DNA of 64,000 nucleotides from Hyphomonadaceae bacterium (GCA_022844475.1 JALHLR010000002.1:1-64000); one strand, 5' to 3'; counted from the stretch's first letter, positions 22,278 through 31,842 are shown. Notes: generated by a model not told the origin, from the letters alone. Numbers and translations are program-made.

Positions 22278-22790
22278 TTACCGCGGCACGCCCAGCATGC
22301 CCGCCAGCTTGCCCGCCCGCTCCGACAGGTCACGGATCAGTACGCGCTTCTGGTCAACCGGGCCCGGCAGCTGGAATCGCCCGTCCGCCGATTTGAACCC
22401 GAAGCGATCATAGTAGTCGAGATCACCCACCAGGATCACGGCGGCATAGCCCTGCTCGCGGCACACGCCGATCGCACGCTCCATCAGCTTGAACGCGACG
22501 CCATTGCCACGCCGGCGCTCGGCCACAGCGATCGGTCCGAGGAACGCCGCGCGACCCGTCTCGCCCACGGTGACCGGCCAGACGCGCACGACGCCGGTCA
22601 GGCCCTCGCTGTCGACCGCGACAAGGCTCGCGTCGACAATCTTGCTGTTGCCCTCGCGCAGGCGCTCGGCCGTCTTGGCGAAGCGGCCGGGGCCGAACAC
22701 GTCGTCATACAGCGCCTCGACGGCGACAGCATGCTCAGGCGCATCGAGCGAAATGGAATAGGCGGGGATCGTGGCGGCGGGCACAGACAT
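22278..22790 (-). CDS. GNAT-family N-acetyltransferase
   Basis: LGPIAVAERRRGNGVAFKLMERAIGVCREQGYAAVILVGDLDYYDRFGFKSA; ORF track start (23777) is overextended, real start ATG at 22790. Confidence 0.88.
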   Translation of the reverse strand: MSVPAATIPAYSISLDAPEHAVAVEALYDDVFGPGRFAKTAERLREGNSKIVDASLVAVDSEGLTGVVRVWPVTVGETGRAAFLGPIAVAERRRGNGVAFKLMERAIGVCREQGYAAVILVGDLDYYDRFGFKSADGRFQLPGPVDQKRVLIRDLSERAGKLAGMLGVPR

Positions 22791-23051
22791 GGGGCCAAGG
22801 CTCCGAAGACGAGAGTGACGAACCAACGACCGCAGCCTCTCTCTTTTGAGATCAGCCCAGGTCAGCTTGTCACCGCTGGTCGCCGTCTTCCCCCCAAACC
22901 CATTTAAGGAATCGGGGGCCCTTCGCGCAGCCGGTTTTAGGCGGGTGCAAATAGGATCACTTGCCCCCCTGCGCAAGAAAAATTGTGGGACGGGGTTTCT
23001 CTGGACGGCCGCGCCGTGCTGATTAACCGGAAAAATCAGGAGGAAACTTCC

Positions 23052-23969
23052 ATGGGTGTGCTCGAAGGCAAGGTCGTCCTCGTCACTGGCGGCGGCAACG
23101 GCATCGGCAAGGAGACCGCACTTCTCCTCGCACGCGAAGGCGCGAAGGTCGTGGTCAACGATCTCGGCGGCGGCCTCACCGGCGGCGATGAAGGCTCGGC
23201 CGGCCCTGCCGAACAGGTCGCCCGCGAGATCCGCGCCGCTGGCGGCGAGGCGGCCTCCAACTCCGACAGCGTGGCCGACTACAAGTCCGTCCAGCGCATG
23301 ATCGAGCAGGCGAAGGACACGTTCGGCGGGCTGCATGCGATCGTGAACCCGGCCGGCATCCTGCGGGACGCAATGTTCCACAAGATGACCGAGGAGGACT
23401 GGGACAAGGTGATCGCCGTCCACCTGCGCGGCTCGTTCAACGTCACACGCGCCTCGATCGAACTGTTTCGGGAACAGAAGGATGGCGCCTACGTCCTGTT
23501 CACCTCCACCTCCGGGCTGATCGGCAACATCGGCCAGGCCAACTATGCCGCCGCCAAGATGGGCATTGTCGGCCTTTCCCGGATTGTCGCGATGGAGGGC
23601 GCCCGCAACAATGTCCGCTCCAACGTCATCGCCCCCTTCGCCTGGACGCGCATGATCGCCTCGATCCCGATCAAGGACGAAGCCAGCGCCCAGCGTGTTG
23701 GCCGTATGCGGGACGCCATGCGGGCCGATCAGGTCGCCCAGCTGGCCGTCGCCCTCTGCGCCGACAGCGCGAAACACGTCACCAGCCAGATTTTCGGCGT
23801 CCGGGGCAACGAGATCGTCCTGTTCGACCAGCCCCGCCCGATCCGCTCCCTGGCGGACCTGACAGGCTGGAATCCCCAGAAAATCCTCGACACCTGCCTC
23901 CCGGCCATGGCCCCGGATTTCTTCAGGCTGGACGCTTCGGCCGACGTCTTCCCCTACGACCCGGTCTGA
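23052..23969 (+). CDS. SDR-family oxidoreductase (MFE-type hydroxyacyl dehydrogenase-like)
   Basis: AGGAGG SD; VTGGGNGIGKETALLLAREGAKVVVNDLGG, YAAAKMGIVGLSR. Confidence 0.93.
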   Translation: MGVLEGKVVLVTGGGNGIGKETALLLAREGAKVVVNDLGGGLTGGDEGSAGPAEQVAREIRAAGGEAASNSDSVADYKSVQRMIEQAKDTFGGLHAIVNPAGILRDAMFHKMTEEDWDKVIAVHLRGSFNVTRASIELFREQKDGAYVLFTSTSGLIGNIGQANYAAAKMGIVGLSRIVAMEGARNNVRSNVIAPFAWTRMIASIPIKDEASAQRVGRMRDAMRADQVAQLAVALCADSAKHVTSQIFGVRGNEIVLFDQPRPIRSLADLTGWNPQKILDTCLPAMAPDFFRLDASADVFPYDPV

Positions 23970-23972
23970 CTG

Positions 23973-24001
23973 AAAAAAGTGCCCGGCGGGCGTACTTTTT
24001 T
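23973..24001 (+). terminator. Candidate intrinsic terminator hairpin (A/T-flanked)
   Basis: AAAAAAGT GCCC GGC GGGC GT ACTTTTTT immediately after SDR stop. Confidence 0.65.
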
Positions 24002-24203
24002 GGAAGCGCCCGCCGGGATTTATAGTTTAGAAAGCGTTCCGTCCGCAGATCGTATGCGGAGAGGTCGTCAGCTTGCTTCCGTACACGAAAACGCCCGGAA
24101 AACGTGAGGTCCGGCCCTGCCGGGCCGCTCGCGCCGGCGCGCCGGGACAACGGCCATCCCGGGGGATTGGCTGATGGGCGATAGCGGCGGGACCCTCTGG
24201 TCT

Positions 24204-25235
24204 ATGAGCACGAAGAGCCGACAGCCCTGGTGGTCCTTCCTGCCGGACGACGAACTGCTGCAGATGCGGCTCAAGGACCTCAACCTGTCGATCGAGGGCA
24301 CCTGGCTGCAGGCCTGTGTGAAGACCCTCAATGGCGAGCTGAAACGCCGCGGCCTCGTTCAGGCACACGCCTGGATTTCCGACGAATGGTTCAGCCCGGA
24401 CACGACACCTGGCATCGCAATTCCCTTCTATCTCGCCCATCCCCGCCTTGCCCGCCTCGAACGCAAGATGTTCAAGGACGTCGAAGGCGGCACCCAGCGC
24501 CAGGCCATGCAGATCCTGCGGCACGAGGCCGGCCACATCGTCCAGCATGCCTACGCCCTGCATCGCCGCCGCAAATGGCAGGACACCTTCGGCCGGTCGT
24601 CGACCGCCTATCCGGAAAGCTATCGCCCGAACCCGAACAGCCGGAACTTCGTGCAGCATCTTCCCCGCTGGTACGCCCAGAGCCATCCGGACGAGGACTT
24701 CGCCGAGACCTTCGCCCTCTGGCTCAGCCCGCGCGTCAACTGGCGTCAGCGCTACGCCGAATGGCCCGGCGCCCTCGCCAAGCTCGAATACGTCGACACC
24801 CTGATGGGCGAAATCGCTGGCACAAAGGCGGGCCTTACCCGCCGCCTCGAAGTCGACCCCGCCCATCGCCTCAACCGTACCCTGGCCGAGCACTACGAGC
24901 AGAAGCTCGCCTGGTATGCCGTCGATACCGACACCCGCTACGACAAGGATTTGCAGCGGATATTCTCAGCCGACCCCCGGCATGCCCACCGACCCACGGC
25001 CTCATCCTTCATCCGAAGCAATCGCACCCGCATCCGTGAAGCCGCCTGGCGTATTTCCGGCGCCTACCAGCTGGCGCTCGACAACACGATTGACCTGCTT
25101 GCGAGCCGCGCCCGTGCTCTCAAGCTCAGGTCGGCGGGACGCGAACACGAGCTCCGCAACGCCATGGTCCGCCTGCTCAACAACAAGGTCGTTCACCAGC
25201 TACACGCCTCGCGAAGGCAGTGGTTCGCGGTATGA
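24204..25235 (+). CDS. Putative zinc metallopeptidase
   Basis: HEAGHIVQHAY (HExxH) with downstream DEDFAETFALW acidic motif; start at MSTKSRQPWW. Confidence 0.8.
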   Translation: MSTKSRQPWWSFLPDDELLQMRLKDLNLSIEGTWLQACVKTLNGELKRRGLVQAHAWISDEWFSPDTTPGIAIPFYLAHPRLARLERKMFKDVEGGTQRQAMQILRHEAGHIVQHAYALHRRRKWQDTFGRSSTAYPESYRPNPNSRNFVQHLPRWYAQSHPDEDFAETFALWLSPRVNWRQRYAEWPGALAKLEYVDTLMGEIAGTKAGLTRRLEVDPAHRLNRTLAEHYEQKLAWYAVDTDTRYDKDLQRIFSADPRHAHRPTASSFIRSNRTRIREAAWRISGAYQLALDNTIDLLASRARALKLRSAGREHELRNAMVRLLNNKVVHQLHASRRQWFAV

Positions 25236-26254
25236 ATCCGCTTCGCATCCTCTGCCTCGCCCATCCCGACCTGGTTCCTCCCGACAACATGGAGGAGCTG
25301 TCGGAGAAGGAAGCCTACGTCTGGAAGACGGAATACGACGTCATGAAGACGTTGCAGGGCAACGGACACGAAGTCCGCATGCTCGGCGTCCAGACTGAAC
25401 TCTCGCCAATCCGCGATGCTGTCGAGAACTGGAAGCCGGACATCGTCTTCAACCTGCTCGAGGAATTCCACGGCGAGACGCTGTACGCCCAGAACGTCGT
25501 CAGCCTGCTCGAACTCCTGCGTGTTCCCTATACAGGCTGCAATCCCCGCGGCCTTATGCTGGCGCGCGGCAAGGACCTGTCGAAAAAGCTCCTGAAGTAT
25601 CACCGCGTGCCGGTGCCCGCTTTCGCCGTCTTCCCGATCGGCGTGAAGGTTCATCGTCCCGGCCGCCTCAAGTTTCCGCTGATCGTAAAGAGCCTGTGGG
25701 AAGATGCCTCACTCGGCATCGCACAGGCCTCGATCGTGGACACAGACGAGAAGCTGGCCGAACGCGTGGCCTTCATTCACAAGCGCCTCAACACACCCGC
25801 GATCGCCGAAGAGTTCATCGACGGCCGCGAGATCTATGTCGGCTGCCTCGGCAACGATCGCGTTCAGGTGCTGCCCGTCTGGGAGCTGAGCTTCTCCAAT
25901 CTCGCCGACGGCGCCCACGCCATCGCCACCGAGAAAGTGAAGCACGACCCGATCTATCAGGAGAAGCGCGGCATCCTGCAGGGACCTGCGGAGAACCTGC
26001 CGCCGAACGTCGTCACCAAGATCCGCGCGCTGGCCAAGCGCATCTGCCACACGCTTGAACTCGACGGCTATTGCCGGATCGACTTCCGCCTGTCGAAAGA
26101 CAACGTTCCCTACTTCATCGAGGCCAACCCGAACCCGGAGATCGCCTCAAGTCAGGAATACGCGCAGGCCGCGCTGCATGCCGGGGTCAGCTATGCAGAC
26201 CTGCTCAACAAGATCGTGGCGTTCGGGCTGAAGCGTGCAGGCGTCGAGGTCTAG
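25232..26254 (+). CDS. ATP-grasp ligase (D-Ala-D-Ala ligase-like)
   Basis: FNLLEEFHGE, PYTGCNPRGLMLARGKDLSKKLL, FPLIVKSLWEDASLGI, DGYCRIDFRLSKDNVPYFIEANPNPEI; overlaps peptidase stop (ATGA). Confidence 0.88.
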   Translation: MNPLRILCLAHPDLVPPDNMEELSEKEAYVWKTEYDVMKTLQGNGHEVRMLGVQTELSPIRDAVENWKPDIVFNLLEEFHGETLYAQNVVSLLELLRVPYTGCNPRGLMLARGKDLSKKLLKYHRVPVPAFAVFPIGVKVHRPGRLKFPLIVKSLWEDASLGIAQASIVDTDEKLAERVAFIHKRLNTPAIAEEFIDGREIYVGCLGNDRVQVLPVWELSFSNLADGAHAIATEKVKHDPIYQEKRGILQGPAENLPPNVVTKIRALAKRICHTLELDGYCRIDFRLSKDNVPYFIEANPNPEIASSQEYAQAALHAGVSYADLLNKIVAFGLKRAGVEV

Positions 26255-26256
26255 CC

Positions 26257-27561
26257 TCACCCGCTGGGATCGTCATCCACCGGCTCGGCCTTGCGGACCA
26301 GCACCTTGTCGACACGGCGACCGTCCATGTCGACAACCTCGAAAGTCAGCATGCCCTGCTCGATCTTGTCGCCTTCCTTCGGCACCGCGCGCATCAGGTG
26401 CATCACCAGACCCGCAACAGTTGAATAGCCTTCGTTGTCGTTGAGGCCCCTGACGGCCACCAGCTGCTCGAACTCATCGACCGGCGTCATGCCGTCGACC
26501 AGCCAGCTGCCATCGTCGCGCAGCACGGGCGGCGACAGGGCGTCCTCGTGATCCAGCGCATCGTCACCGGCGATCGACTCCAGCAAGTCGGTCGCCGTCA
26601 CCAGCCCAAGCACCGAACCGTACTCGTCGGACACGATCGCCATGCGGACAACATTGCCCTTCATGGCGTCCAGCAGGCGCAGAACCGGCATGGTCTCCGG
26701 CACGAAGAGCGGCGTGTGCATCACGGCGGTAAGGTCGATCTTGCCGGTCTGGGCCAGGTGCAGGAACAGCTCCTTCGCCTGCACGATGCCGACAATCTCG
26801 TCCGCGTCGCCCTTGGCCACGGGAAAGCGCGCATGGCCGCTTTCGCGGATTTCCTTGAGCAGTTCCACCCGGTCCTGCTCCGGATCCAGCCACACCATTT
26901 CGGTGCGCGGCGTCATGATGGTCTTCACCGAACGGTCACCAAGGCGCATCACGCCCTGGATCATCTCCCGCTCTTCCTCTTCGATCACGCCGGCCTTCTC
27001 GCCTTCGACGATGAGGGAATGAAGCTCCTCCTCGGTGACGTCCTCCTGCCGCGTCCGGTTCAGGCCGAAGATCGTGAGGAAGCCTTCCGTGATGAAGCGC
27101 AACAGCCAGACCAGCGGCGAGGCAGCCCGCTCAATCAGCGCCATCACCGGCGCCATTGCAGCAGCCAAAGGCTCGGGCGCGGCAAGGGCGATCCTCTTCG
27201 GGATCAACTCGCCGAGCACAAGCGACAGAAAAGTCGTGAAGACGATCACGATACCGAACGCAATCGCAGAGGCGTGAGGCTGAACCGCAGGATGCAGACC
27301 CGCCACCCACGGCGCGAGATCATCGGACAGCGACGTCGCGCTGTACGCGCCTGCGATGACGCCGATGGCCGTGATGCCGATCTGCACGGTGGACAGCAGC
27401 TTCGAGGGGTCGTCGAGTAGTTTCAGTGCGACTTTCGCGCCGACATTGCCCTTCTCAGCCATCGCCTTCAGGCGCGGCCGGCGGGATGAGACGATGGCCA
27501 TCTCCGACAGCGCGAAAACGCCGTTGAGCAGGACAAGGAAAAAAAGGATCGCGAGTTCCAT
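26257..27561 (-). CDS. HlyC/CorC-type CNNM/CBS domain membrane protein
   Basis: LFFLVLLNGVFALSEMAIVSSRRPRLK, IMTPRTEMVWLD, LVTATDLLESIAGD. Confidence 0.93.
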   Translation of the reverse strand: MELAILFFLVLLNGVFALSEMAIVSSRRPRLKAMAEKGNVGAKVALKLLDDPSKLLSTVQIGITAIGVIAGAYSATSLSDDLAPWVAGLHPAVQPHASAIAFGIVIVFTTFLSLVLGELIPKRIALAAPEPLAAAMAPVMALIERAASPLVWLLRFITEGFLTIFGLNRTRQEDVTEEELHSLIVEGEKAGVIEEEEREMIQGVMRLGDRSVKTIMTPRTEMVWLDPEQDRVELLKEIRESGHARFPVAKGDADEIVGIVQAKELFLHLAQTGKIDLTAVMHTPLFVPETMPVLRLLDAMKGNVVRMAIVSDEYGSVLGLVTATDLLESIAGDDALDHEDALSPPVLRDDGSWLVDGMTPVDEFEQLVAVRGLNDNEGYSTVAGLVMHLMRAVPKEGDKIEQGMLTFEVVDMDGRRVDKVLVRKAEPVDDDPSG

Positions 27562-27765
27562 AGGCTCCGCGGCCAGGAAGGCCGTGTGCTTTCGCACGCC
27601 GCAGGGCGCGCGAGACGGACCTTTTGCGATACTTGCCGCCAGCGTTCAACAGCCTGCAATGGCCTCGGCCAGAGCTATCTAACGAAAAACTACATGAATT
27701 CAGCGGCGTGACCTCAATCTGCGAATTTCGTCTCCCACCCGCACATGTCGCCAAAACCGTTGAAA

Positions 27766-27783
27766 ATAGGATATCTTTCCTAT
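27766..27783. promoter_or_regulatory. Candidate operator dyad ATAGGA-N6-TCCTAT
   Basis: Perfect 6-bp arms immediately upstream of the S24/HTH regulator gene. Confidence 0.45.
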
Positions 27784-27815
27784 AGCTAGGCATGACGTCC
27801 TACCCGGAGCCTGTC

Positions 27816-28433
27816 ATGCAGCACACTGATATGTGGAAAGCGATCGACTCGCTGGCCGACCACCATGGCCTTTCCACCTCCGGCCTCGCCCGCCGCGCAG
27901 GGCTGGACCCCACGGCCTTCAACAAGTCCAAGCGTGTGACGCCGGACGGTTCGCCGCGCTGGCTGTCGACGGAAAGCCTGTCGAAGGCGCTGCAGGCCGT
28001 GGGCGCTTCGCTTGAAGACTTCGCCGCGCTGGCGGAGGGCCGGCAGGGCCACACCGCCCCTTTGCTGGGCTTCGCCAAGGCCGGCAGCGACGGCTATTTC
28101 GACGACGCTGGCTTTCCGACCGGGGACAATTGGGAAGAGGTCCGCTTCCCCGGCCTCGAGACCGAGAATGTCTACGCGCTCGAAATCAGCGGCGACTCGA
28201 TGGAGCCGGTCTATCGCCGAGGCGACCGCATCGTGGTCGCGCCCGGCGTCGCTGTCCGCCGCGGCGACCGCGTCGTGGTGCGCACAAGGAAAGGTGAGGT
28301 CCTCGCCAGGGTGCTCGGCCGCCAGACCGAACGCATGGTCGAGCTGATCTCCCTCAATTCCGCCGCCGACCCGCGTGAGCTTCCCCGTAACGACCTCGCC
28401 TGGATGGCGCGCATCCTGTGGGCGAGCCAGTAG
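27816..28433 (+). CDS. HTH/S24-family (LexA/CI-like) transcriptional regulator
   Basis: N-terminal HTH GLSTSGLARRAGLDPTAFNKSKR; C-terminal YALEISGDSMEPVYRRGDRIVV. Confidence 0.88.
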   Translation: MQHTDMWKAIDSLADHHGLSTSGLARRAGLDPTAFNKSKRVTPDGSPRWLSTESLSKALQAVGASLEDFAALAEGRQGHTAPLLGFAKAGSDGYFDDAGFPTGDNWEEVRFPGLETENVYALEISGDSMEPVYRRGDRIVVAPGVAVRRGDRVVVRTRKGEVLARVLGRQTERMVELISLNSAADPRELPRNDLAWMARILWASQ

Positions 28434-28435
28434 CC

Positions 28436-29257
28436 TCACGCGCCAGCCAGAGCCCGCATCGCCGCCGCTGTCTCGGCGTTGGCCGGAAAGAAGGCTTCCA
28501 GGCACAGTTCCGAAAGCGTCACATCCGCAGGCGTTCCGAAGATCGTTGTCGTCGTTATGAATGACAGCAGCTGCGATCCAACCTTGAGTTCGAAGTTCAA
28601 TGCGATCGCATCGGCCTCGTTGCGCTCGCGCCGCGGCGCGGGCGGAGCGGCATAGGCAGCCAGCTCCTTCTCCAGAGCGATCAGCTTCGGATCGCACGTC
28701 GCTTCGATCTGCTGGCCCAGCCGCCAGAGCACGTGCGCCTTCCACTGGCCGAGGTTCACGATACTCTTCGCCAGCCCCCCCGGATGCAGCGACAGGCGCA
28801 GCACATTCGGCTGCCCCTCCAGCAGCGACCTGTCCTCCACCAGCGACAGAAGCGGCGCCACCGAAGCGTTCGCCATGAGCAGATTCCACCAGCGATCCAC
28901 CACCAGCGCCGGATTGGGCTCATGCCCTTTCAGCACAAGCTCAACCGCAGTACGCGCCGCGGCCATCGACGGATCCGACAACTTCCGTTCCGCGAATGCA
29001 GGCGCGAAACCCGCCGACAGGAGCACCACATTGCGCTCGCGCAGCGGCAGCTCGAGATGCTCGCAAAGTGTCTCTACCATGTCGCGCGAGGGCGACGACC
29101 GGCCGCTTTCCACGAAACTCAGATGTCTCTGCGAAACGCCCGCCTCAAGCGCCAGGTCGAGCTGGCTCATGCGCCGCCGCGCGCGCCAGTCCCGGATCAG
29201 ATCGCCCACGCGATTTGGCTGGGAGGAGGGGCGAGTGGAGACTGCCTGATGTGTCAT
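28436..29257 (-). CDS. MmyB-like HTH transcriptional regulator
   Basis: LIRDWRARRRMSQLDLALEAGVSQRHLSFVESGRSSPSRDMV; VVDRWWNLLMAN ligand-binding region. Confidence 0.9.
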   Translation of the reverse strand: MTHQAVSTRPSSQPNRVGDLIRDWRARRRMSQLDLALEAGVSQRHLSFVESGRSSPSRDMVETLCEHLELPLRERNVVLLSAGFAPAFAERKLSDPSMAAARTAVELVLKGHEPNPALVVDRWWNLLMANASVAPLLSLVEDRSLLEGQPNVLRLSLHPGGLAKSIVNLGQWKAHVLWRLGQQIEATCDPKLIALEKELAAYAAPPAPRRERNEADAIALNFELKVGSQLLSFITTTTIFGTPADVTLSELCLEAFFPANAETAAAMRALAGA

Positions 29258-29433
29258 GCCCGGGAGAATAACCGGCGGAGCGGCTAACCTCCATTACCTC
29301 CGGCGTAATCGACGGCACTACCGGTCTCGCTCAACTTCGCCGCATCAGAACAGGCCAGGCAGGAGCGCGCCATGCCCGTCCCCGCCACTTCCCACGCAGA
29401 GCTCTGACCCCTGCGACCATCCGCTCAACCTGC

Positions 29434-29463
29434 TCCCCCGGGTCTCGGGCCGGGGGATTTTTT
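29434..29463 (+). terminator. Rho-independent terminator
   Basis: TCCCCCGG-GTCTCGGG-CCGGGGGA followed by TTTTTT. Confidence 0.75.
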
Positions 29464-29528
29464 GTCGCGCCTGTCGGTTGACCGCAAACCCGGCCGTCCT
29501 CGATACACAACGCCAACAGGAGCCCGAC

Positions 29529-30239
29529 ATGAAACGCGCGCTGACCGCAACCATCGCGACCCTGCTGCTCACGACCGCCAGCTGTTCGCCAGGCGAACCC
29601 GCTCCCGCCGCAGGCGCACCTGAAACTGCTCCGGTCGAGACTGCCGCGGCCTCCGTGCCAGCCGCTCCCGACGTCTCGAAACTTCCCGCCGGCGCCTACA
29701 AGCTCGATCCCTCACACGCGACGCTCGTCTTCAAGGTCAACCATCTCGGCTTCTCGAACTACACAGCGCAGTTCCGCAAATTCACCGCCGACATGACGCT
29801 CGATCCGGCCCGCCCCGAAACCGCTACGCTGGTCGCAACTGTCGACCTAAAGTCCCTCGACATCCCAGCGCCGCCCGCCGGCTTCGTCGACGAACTCCTG
29901 AGCGATACCTGGCTCGGCGCATCGATCACGCCGCAGATGAAATTCGAATCCACCAGCGTCACGCGCACCGGCCCCGCCACCGCCGACATCGTCGGCAACC
30001 TCACGCTGAAAGGCGTGACGAAACCCGTCACCCTCCACGCCACCTTCAACGGCGGCTACGAAGGCCACCCGATGGACCCCGCGGCCCGCCTCGGCTTCTC
30101 GGCGCACGGCACGCTCAAGCGTTCCAACTTCGGCATCGACATCGGCATCCCGGCGCCAGGCTCAACAATGGGCGTGTTCGATGAGGTCACGATCGACATC
30201 GAGACTGAGTTCACGGGACCGGCGCTGGCGCCGGCATAG
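29529..30239 (+). CDS. YceI-family lipoprotein
   Basis: Lipobox TTASCS; YKLDPSHATLVFKVNHLGFSNYTAQF, LTLKGVTKPVTLH; start trimmed from 29256. Confidence 0.92.
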   Translation: MKRALTATIATLLLTTASCSPGEPAPAAGAPETAPVETAAASVPAAPDVSKLPAGAYKLDPSHATLVFKVNHLGFSNYTAQFRKFTADMTLDPARPETATLVATVDLKSLDIPAPPAGFVDELLSDTWLGASITPQMKFESTSVTRTGPATADIVGNLTLKGVTKPVTLHATFNGGYEGHPMDPAARLGFSAHGTLKRSNFGIDIGIPAPGSTMGVFDEVTIDIETEFTGPALAPA

Positions 30240-30513
30240 TCTTGCAGATCACCCGTTCGGACTGCCATCAGCCGATCCATCACAATCCGCACGCGCGCCT
30301 CAGGCACGGGAATCGTCATCCTTGCCGCCGCCTCACGCAGATAGCGCGCGATTCCTCGCGCGGGGGGGCCGCCTGCAACAGCTTCACAAGCTGCCACGCA
30401 TAGCTGTCGTACTCGTCCAGCGGCACGCCGGATCCGATCGGGTCCCAGTCGACATGCAGGATGGCCCGCACCTGCTCGAAACGCGTGCGCATCAACCGGC
30501 CGCGCTGGCTCAC
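30236..30513 (-). pseudogene. Small conserved-looking protein with apparent frameshift at a C7/G7 tract
   Basis: Frame 1 MRTRFEQVRAILHVDWDPIGSGVPLDEYDSYAWQLVKLLQAA continues only in another frame as IARYLREAAARMTIPVPEARVRIVMDRLMAV. Confidence 0.6.
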
Positions 30514-31304
30514 AGCATCGCCTGCGCCAGCCGCTGCGCCGCATCGCTATCGCCGACCAGAGCTTCCGACAGCTGCTGCGCTCGCGCCTGCATCACCTGC
30601 TCGACATGATCCGACGCCGCCGACTCCAGCGCGCGATCGAGCGCTGCACGAACCTCAGGCGTCTTGCCCTTGAGATCGAGAGCGGCGAGGGCGCGGGCGT
30701 ATTGCCAGTGCACGCCGATATCGTCCGGGGCAAGCGCCCGGGCCTTGTCATAGTGGCTCCGGCCGGACTCAGTGCTGGCGCCAAGCATCCAGGCGCCGAC
30801 GGCGCCACCGCGCCGCACAACTTCAAGATTCCACACCGCCAGAAACCCATGCGCATAGAAATTGCCGGGATCGGCCTTGAGCACGTCTTCGGCCAGCCTT
30901 TTGCCCTTCTCGCCAAAGCCGGCGCTCCATGCCGTCATCACGTCCATGTCCCGGCTCTTCAGCGACAGCGCGATGGCGAGCTGGAGCCGGCCCTCCTCAT
31001 GCTCGGGATCGAGCCGCAGGGCCGCCTCCGCGTCCCTGACCGCCCGTTCCACCACGCGCGCATCCGGGCGTGCCGAACCGGTCATGCAGTACGCCAGCAG
31101 CGCACGGGCGGCGAAAGCCAGGTCGTCCGCGCCCGCCGCCTGTTCCGCCAGCGCGGCGGCCTCCAGATAGTCGCCACGCGCATAACGCTCCGCCAGCATT
31201 GGGGACGTCGGGTGGGGGAAGGCCGGACTAACCGCGGAAAGTGCGATCGCAAGGGCGCAGAGCCCGACCGCAACACGTTTGAATGCGCCAGCTTTTTCGC
31301 GCAT
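30510..31304 (-). CDS. Exported TPR-type repeat protein
   Basis: Signal peptide; ADPGNFYAHGFLAVWNLEVVRRGG, SGRSHYDKARALAPDDIGVHWQYARALAAL. Confidence 0.75.
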   Translation of the reverse strand: MREKAGAFKRVAVGLCALAIALSAVSPAFPHPTSPMLAERYARGDYLEAAALAEQAAGADDLAFAARALLAYCMTGSARPDARVVERAVRDAEAALRLDPEHEEGRLQLAIALSLKSRDMDVMTAWSAGFGEKGKRLAEDVLKADPGNFYAHGFLAVWNLEVVRRGGAVGAWMLGASTESGRSHYDKARALAPDDIGVHWQYARALAALDLKGKTPEVRAALDRALESAASDHVEQVMQARAQQLSEALVGDSDAAQRLAQAML

Positions 31305-31402
31305 GAAGGGATTCCCGAACCTCAAAATGCAGGATGCGCCCAGCTTCCCACTTGCGCAACGGCCCAAACTCAGGCGCTTACTGCGCGCAAGGAGCCCTGC
31401 AC

Positions 31403-31840
31403 TTGCGCCGCCTCGCCAGCCTTGCCCTGATCGCCCTCGTGGCCGCGTGCGAAGCCCCCGTGGACGACACAGCCACGCCCGCCGCCGAGTTGCCCGATAC
31501 CGACACCAATGCCTTCCGTGCCGAGGGGACAGAGGAAGAACGCGCTTATGCCGGCGAATGGGCGATCGACTCGAACGCCTGCAACAATCAGCGCGAAATC
31601 TGGACGATTGAACAGACCCGCATGGGCATGAAGCGAGAGCGTTTCTGCCATTTCGAGCGGATCAACCAGTCCGCCGGCGACAACGGACAGGTCTGGTCAG
31701 CCAGCGCACGCTGCGTCGCGCGCGGGCAGTCGAGCACGGATTTCGTCTTCTTCCGCGTGAACCCCAGCAAGCTCAAGATGCGGGTCACGATCAACGACAG
31801 CGAATCCATCGAGCTGATCCGCTGCCCCATGCGGACCTGA
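31403..31840 (+). CDS. Hypothetical lipoprotein
   Basis: LIALVAACEAPVDD lipobox, probable TTG start. Confidence 0.6.
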   Translation: MRRLASLALIALVAACEAPVDDTATPAAELPDTDTNAFRAEGTEEERAYAGEWAIDSNACNNQREIWTIEQTRMGMKRERFCHFERINQSAGDNGQVWSASARCVARGQSSTDFVFFRVNPSKLKMRVTINDSESIELIRCPMRT

Positions 31841-31842
31841 GC

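Noticed and set aside
22791-23777. N-terminal extension of the 22278..23777 ORF
   Set aside because: Overlaps the SDR gene antisense; GNAT domain starts at the ATG at 22790.
27786-28889. 367-aa minus-strand ORF
   Set aside because: Overlaps both the S24 regulator and MmyB-like gene; those have clear domains.
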